Under the pieces are notes generated by a model. It was not told the origin of the DNA. It was given only the letters and a program-made list of their open reading frames with translations, and did no database searches. The position numbers were made by a program, and so were the translations under genes. Below are positions 61,419-64,000 of a stretch of DNA of 64,000 nucleotides, one piece after another. Position 1 is the stretch's first letter. Each line of letters starts with the position of its first letter. This DNA is from JABDMH01 sp965223215 (GTDB lineage: Bacteria; Bacteroidota; Bacteroidia; Chitinophagales; Saprospiraceae): assembly GCA_965223215.1 (NCBI GenBank), contig CBDCVZ010000010.1, forward strand, positions 3,348,001-3,412,000, in the 5' to 3' direction.

Positions 61419-61698
61419 ACAATACAGATTTCAGTGCATGGATCGGGATAGCTACAGTTGACAGCTTCAGAAAACGCAAATCCCATGCCAGTGTCCCTGA
61501 AGCGTAGGAAGACTTGCTCACAGAAATCTATAGAAAAACAAATAACAATAAAAGCTCATAAGCATGCTTTAGCCTGTGATTTTAATTGTTACTAAGAAAG
61601 ACTTACCCTACTGACAAAGCATTGATCCGATTGATGGGAACCCTAATAAGCAAGCTATGGGTCTCAAGCTATAATTCAACACAATACCCATCCGCATA
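61419..61698. other. Spacer between pyc and giant gene 2
   Basis: This 280 bp of mostly AT-rich sequence contains no credible small gene or tRNA. A possible weak terminator is described separately. No clear Bacteroidota promoter could be picked out by eye. The best partial match on the minus strand is TAGATTTC near 61527-61534, without a well-spaced upstream element. The start codon of giant gene 2 has no visible Shine-Dalgarno sequence, as is usual in this phylum. Confidence 0.55.
61520..61570 (-). terminator. Possible weak intrinsic terminator after pyc
   Basis: In the minus-strand RNA, AAAGCAT-gctt-ATG-ag-CTTT can form a 7 bp stem with a 2 nt bulge (61551-61570). It is followed at once by a T-rich run, TATTGTTATTTGTTTTT. 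The position, about 130 nt after the pyc stop and well ahead of giant gene 2, fits termination of pyc transcription. The stem is AT-rich, so the call is tentative. Confidence 0.3.
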
Positions 61699-64000
61699 TT
61701 ATACCCTACCTTGTCTAGGTTCTATCTCCAGCACAAGGTCATCTTGATCAAGAAGGGATCGAATCGGTAAATGAATGGCCTTAATTGTACCCTCCATAGG
61801 CGCCGAAACAGTACTCTCCATCTTCATGGCTTCAATCACAAAAAGTGGCGCATTTTTCTCCACGACATCGCCTTCTTGTACAAGTAGATTGGAAAGACTG
61901 CCTTGAAGTGGAGAACCGACCTCTGTTACTTTGGTGGCCTTTTTTCTAGCTGGTCGAGTAGACTTAACACTCCGGTCTAGTACAGGGATAACCCGGGATT
62001 GTCCATTCAATTTGAAGTATACCATTACCTCCCCGGATTGATCAGGTCTGGATGTATTGACATACTGTACCAGCAAATTCTTACCTTCTGCCAACTCGAT
62101 GAGAATTTCCTCATTTTCCTGCATACCGAAGAAAAAGGCCTTGGTTGGTAAAGTTCGAACGACACCATAGTTTTCGAAATGTTCATGGTACTCTTCGAAC
62201 ACTTGAGGATAAAGTTGATGGGAAAGAAAATCTTCAAAGTTCACATTCGGTCCAAATTCTGCTTTGAACCGATGGAATTCAACCTCGATATCTATGGCTG
62301 GCAAATGCTCATTGGGCCGACTTGAATAAGCTTTCTCTTTACCTAACACAGCTTTCTGTAGCTCAGCTGGGAATCCGCCCTTGGGCTGACCTAAGTCACC
62401 TCGAAAGAGTGCTTTTACACTTTCTGGAAAAGAAAGCTGATCCGCACGTTCCAGCACATCGGCTGCACTCAAGTCATTCGACGTCATGAACATGGCCATA
62501 TCACCTACAACTTTTGATGACGGAGTCACTTTGACCAAGTCACCGAAAAGGTCATTGGCAATTTGATAATTGTCTTTAATTTCCTTAAAGCGATGCTCCA
62601 AGCCAAGTCCGCGTGCCTGGGGCCTGAGATTGGAGTATTGGCCTCCTGGAATCTCATGCTCATAGACACTTGCCGTACCTGAGCGAAGTTCAGTCTCGAA
62701 GGGATAATAGTATTCTCTCACGGTCTCCCAATAATCAGCAAATTCATTCAGTGATCGAATGTCAATATCGGCACCCCGATCTGTACCCTGCAACATCGCC
62801 ACAACCGAGTTGAAGCTTGGTTGTGAGGTCAATCCAGACATGGCACTGATGGCCACGTCAATAATATCGACCCCTGCCTCGACCGCCTTTAAATAGGTCG
62901 CTGATTGGATGGAGGCTGTATCATGCGTATGGAGATGAATGGGAAGGTCAATATGCTCTTTGAGAGCGTGAATTAATTCGGTCGCCGCGTGTGGCTTCAA
63001 GAGCCCAGCCATGTCTTTGATAGCGAGCAGGTGTGCTCCGGTGTCTTCCAACCTCCGTGCTAAATCCAGGTAGTATTGAAGGTCGTATTTTGTTCGGGAT
63101 GGATCGCTTACATCTCCCGTATAGCAGATGCAGGCCTCGGCTAAAGCCTCCGTTTCCTGCTGGATTATCTTCATACTCATTTTGAGATTTTCATCCCAAT
63201 TAAGGGAATCGAATACCCTAAAAACATCTATGCCATTTTCCCAAGATTTGACGATAAAAGAAGCAATCAGATTATCCGGATAGGCTTTATAACCAACACC
63301 ATTGCTTCCTCGAAGGAGCATCTGCAACAAGACATTGGGAATCAACTTGCGAAGCAGTTGCAGTCTTTGCCATGGATCTTCTTTCAGAAATCTTAGTGCT
63401 ACATCAAAGGTCGCTCCACCCCATACCTCCATCGAAAACAAGTTGTGCCCATGCCTAATGGCATAATTTCGAGCCACCTGGGCCAAGTCGAGGGTTCTCA
63501 TCCGAGTTGCAAGCAGAGATTGATGAGCATCTCTAAACGTTGTATCAGTGTACAATACTGGCTTTTGTTTCCTTATCCAATCGACAAAGTCATTTCTCCC
63601 CAAATCTGAGAGTCGATTCTTTGATCCAAAAGGAAAAACACTACCGGTTGGCACCTTCGGTACTTTCGCTTCTCGAAAACGCCTTGTTTGGTCCACTTTC
63701 TTAACATCCGCATTGCCGTTTACAATCACTTCGGCAAGATAGCGCAGGAGTTTAGTGCCACGATCGCGTTGTTGAGGAGCAATGAGCAGATTTTGGTTCT
63801 TCTCGATGTAGTCGACGGTGGCTTTCCCAGCCAAAAACTCTTCCTCTTCAAGTAAATTCATGAGAAAACCGACGTTGGTTTTCACACCACGGATACGAAA
63901 TTCAGACAGTACGCGAAATAGTCGTTCTCCTGCACCCTTGTGTGTGCGACCCCAGGCGGTAACTTTGACCAGTAGACTGTCAAAAAAGGGGGAAATCGAG
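61699..64000 (-). CDS. pyc: Pyruvate carboxylase, C-terminal 766 residues (5' end outside window)
   Basis: Biotin-dependent carboxylation of pyruvate to oxaloacetate, a cytosolic anaplerotic reaction. The frame enters from the right edge (S-P-F-F-D-S-L-L-V-K-V-T-A at about 63960-63990) and stops with TAA at 61699. No start is visible, and the GTG at 63885 lies inside the gene. Visible parts: the end of the biotin carboxylase domain (K-T-N-V-G-F-L); the carboxyltransferase domain with T-F-R-D-A-H-Q-S-L-L-A-T-R, A-I-K-D-M-A-G-L-L-K-P (carboxylated Lys) and H-L-H-T-H-D (metal-binding His); and the C-terminal biotinyl domain with E-A-M-K-M (biotinylated Lys, 40 residues from the end). The visible length fits the C-terminal two thirds of a single-chain enzyme of about 1,150 aa. 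The RDAHQS and HTHD motifs with an integral biotinyl domain distinguish it from propionyl/acetyl-CoA carboxylases; a stand-alone oxaloacetate decarboxylase alpha is excluded by the attached biotin carboxylase end. Confidence 0.95.
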   Translation of the reverse strand, partial: SISPFFDSLLVKVTAWGRTHKGAGERLFRVLSEFRIRGVKTNVGFLMNLLEEEEFLAGKATVDYIEKNQNLLIAPQQRDRGTKLLRYLAEVIVNGNADVKKVDQTRRFREAKVPKVPTGSVFPFGSKNRLSDLGRNDFVDWIRKQKPVLYTDTTFRDAHQSLLATRMRTLDLAQVARNYAIRHGHNLFSMEVWGGATFDVALRFLKEDPWQRLQLLRKLIPNVLLQMLLRGSNGVGYKAYPDNLIASFIVKSWENGIDVFRVFDSLNWDENLKMSMKIIQQETEALAEACICYTGDVSDPSRTKYDLQYYLDLARRLEDTGAHLLAIKDMAGLLKPHAATELIHALKEHIDLPIHLHTHDTASIQSATYLKAVEAGVDIIDVAISAMSGLTSQPSFNSVVAMLQGTDRGADIDIRSLNEFADYWETVREYYYPFETELRSGTASVYEHEIPGGQYSNLRPQARGLGLEHRFKEIKDNYQIANDLFGDLVKVTPSSKVVGDMAMFMTSNDLSAADVLERADQLSFPESVKALFRGDLGQPKGGFPAELQKAVLGKEKAYSSRPNEHLPAIDIEVEFHRFKAEFGPNVNFEDFLSHQLYPQVFEEYHEHFENYGVVRTLPTKAFFFGMQENEEILIELAEGKNLLVQYVNTSRPDQSGEVMVYFKLNGQSRVIPVLDRSVKSTRPARKKATKVTEVGSPLQGSLSNLLVQEGDVVEKNAPLFVIEAMKMESTVSAPMEGTIKAIHLPIRSLLDQDDLVLEIEPRQGRV

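Noticed and set aside
1..61418. Diversity-generating retroelement or mobile-element origin of the repeats
   Set aside because: No reverse transcriptase, template repeat, transposase or terminal inverted repeats were seen; variation is spread over silent sites and fits tandem recombination.
20655..61418. The repeat arrays as an assembly artefact
   Set aside because: Units carry many distinct silent variants and chimeric edges in a consistent frame across the whole gene, which collapse or stutter would not produce. Exact copy number still needs long-read support, so this is only partly rejected.
63883..63885. GTG at 63885 as the start of the pyruvate carboxylase-like gene
   Set aside because: The same frame continues upstream to the window edge with typical biotin carboxylase C-terminal sequence (SPFFDSLLVKVTA), so this is an internal Val codon.

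Overview
The window reads as chromosomal DNA of a member of the Bacteroidota, most likely a Saprospiria-like lineage. This is an inference. It rests on a C-terminal gliding-motility/type IX secretion sorting domain (CHU_C type), very long HYR-repeat surface proteins, and the absence of obvious Shine-Dalgarno sequences before the large genes. Every gene I can support lies on the minus strand, in the transcription order pyc, giant gene 2, giant gene 1.

Region by region, left to right. (1) 1-20329 holds giant gene 1, which runs off the left edge: one open frame of at least 6,776 codons without a stop. From its N-terminus it has a signal peptide, a Cys-rich cap domain, a PKD/Ig-like domain, a run of divergent HYR modules with a lectin-like insert at about 16.4-16.92 kb, 29 HYR units of exactly 99 aa arranged as seven four-unit (1,188 bp) higher-order repeats plus one unit, an Ig-like domain, and a 51-aa repeat stalk that continues past the window edge. 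(2) 20330-20654 is a 325 bp spacer with two adjacent hairpins. (3) 20655-61418 is giant gene 2, complete, 13,587 aa. Its plan is the same: signal peptide, cap, PKD/Ig-like, divergent HYR modules, 12 x 101-aa HYR units, 52 x 99-aa HYR units, a few divergent HYR modules, Ig-like, 99 x 51-aa stalk units, two Ig-like domains and a terminal CHU_C domain. (4) 61419-61698 is a spacer with a possible weak terminator. (5) 61699-64000 is the 3' two thirds of a pyruvate carboxylase gene that enters from the right edge.

The two giants are clearly tandem paralogues. Their caps, the PKD/Ig-like block after the cap, the Ig-like domain before the stalk and the four-unit register of the stalk all correspond. 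They are best read as very long, acidic, disulfide-rich proteins exported by the type IX system and attached or released at the cell surface, probably as adhesins. The most interesting signal is evolutionary. Repeat lengths are almost perfectly fixed (52 x 297 bp and 99 x 153 bp), while the repeats show nested duplications, higher-order repeats, chimeric units and long-range near-identical blocks. This looks like ongoing unequal recombination and gene conversion under strong protein-level constraint.

Many open frames on the plus strand inside the arrays are antisense shadows and are not annotated. No RNA genes, insertion sequences or CRISPR arrays were recognised.
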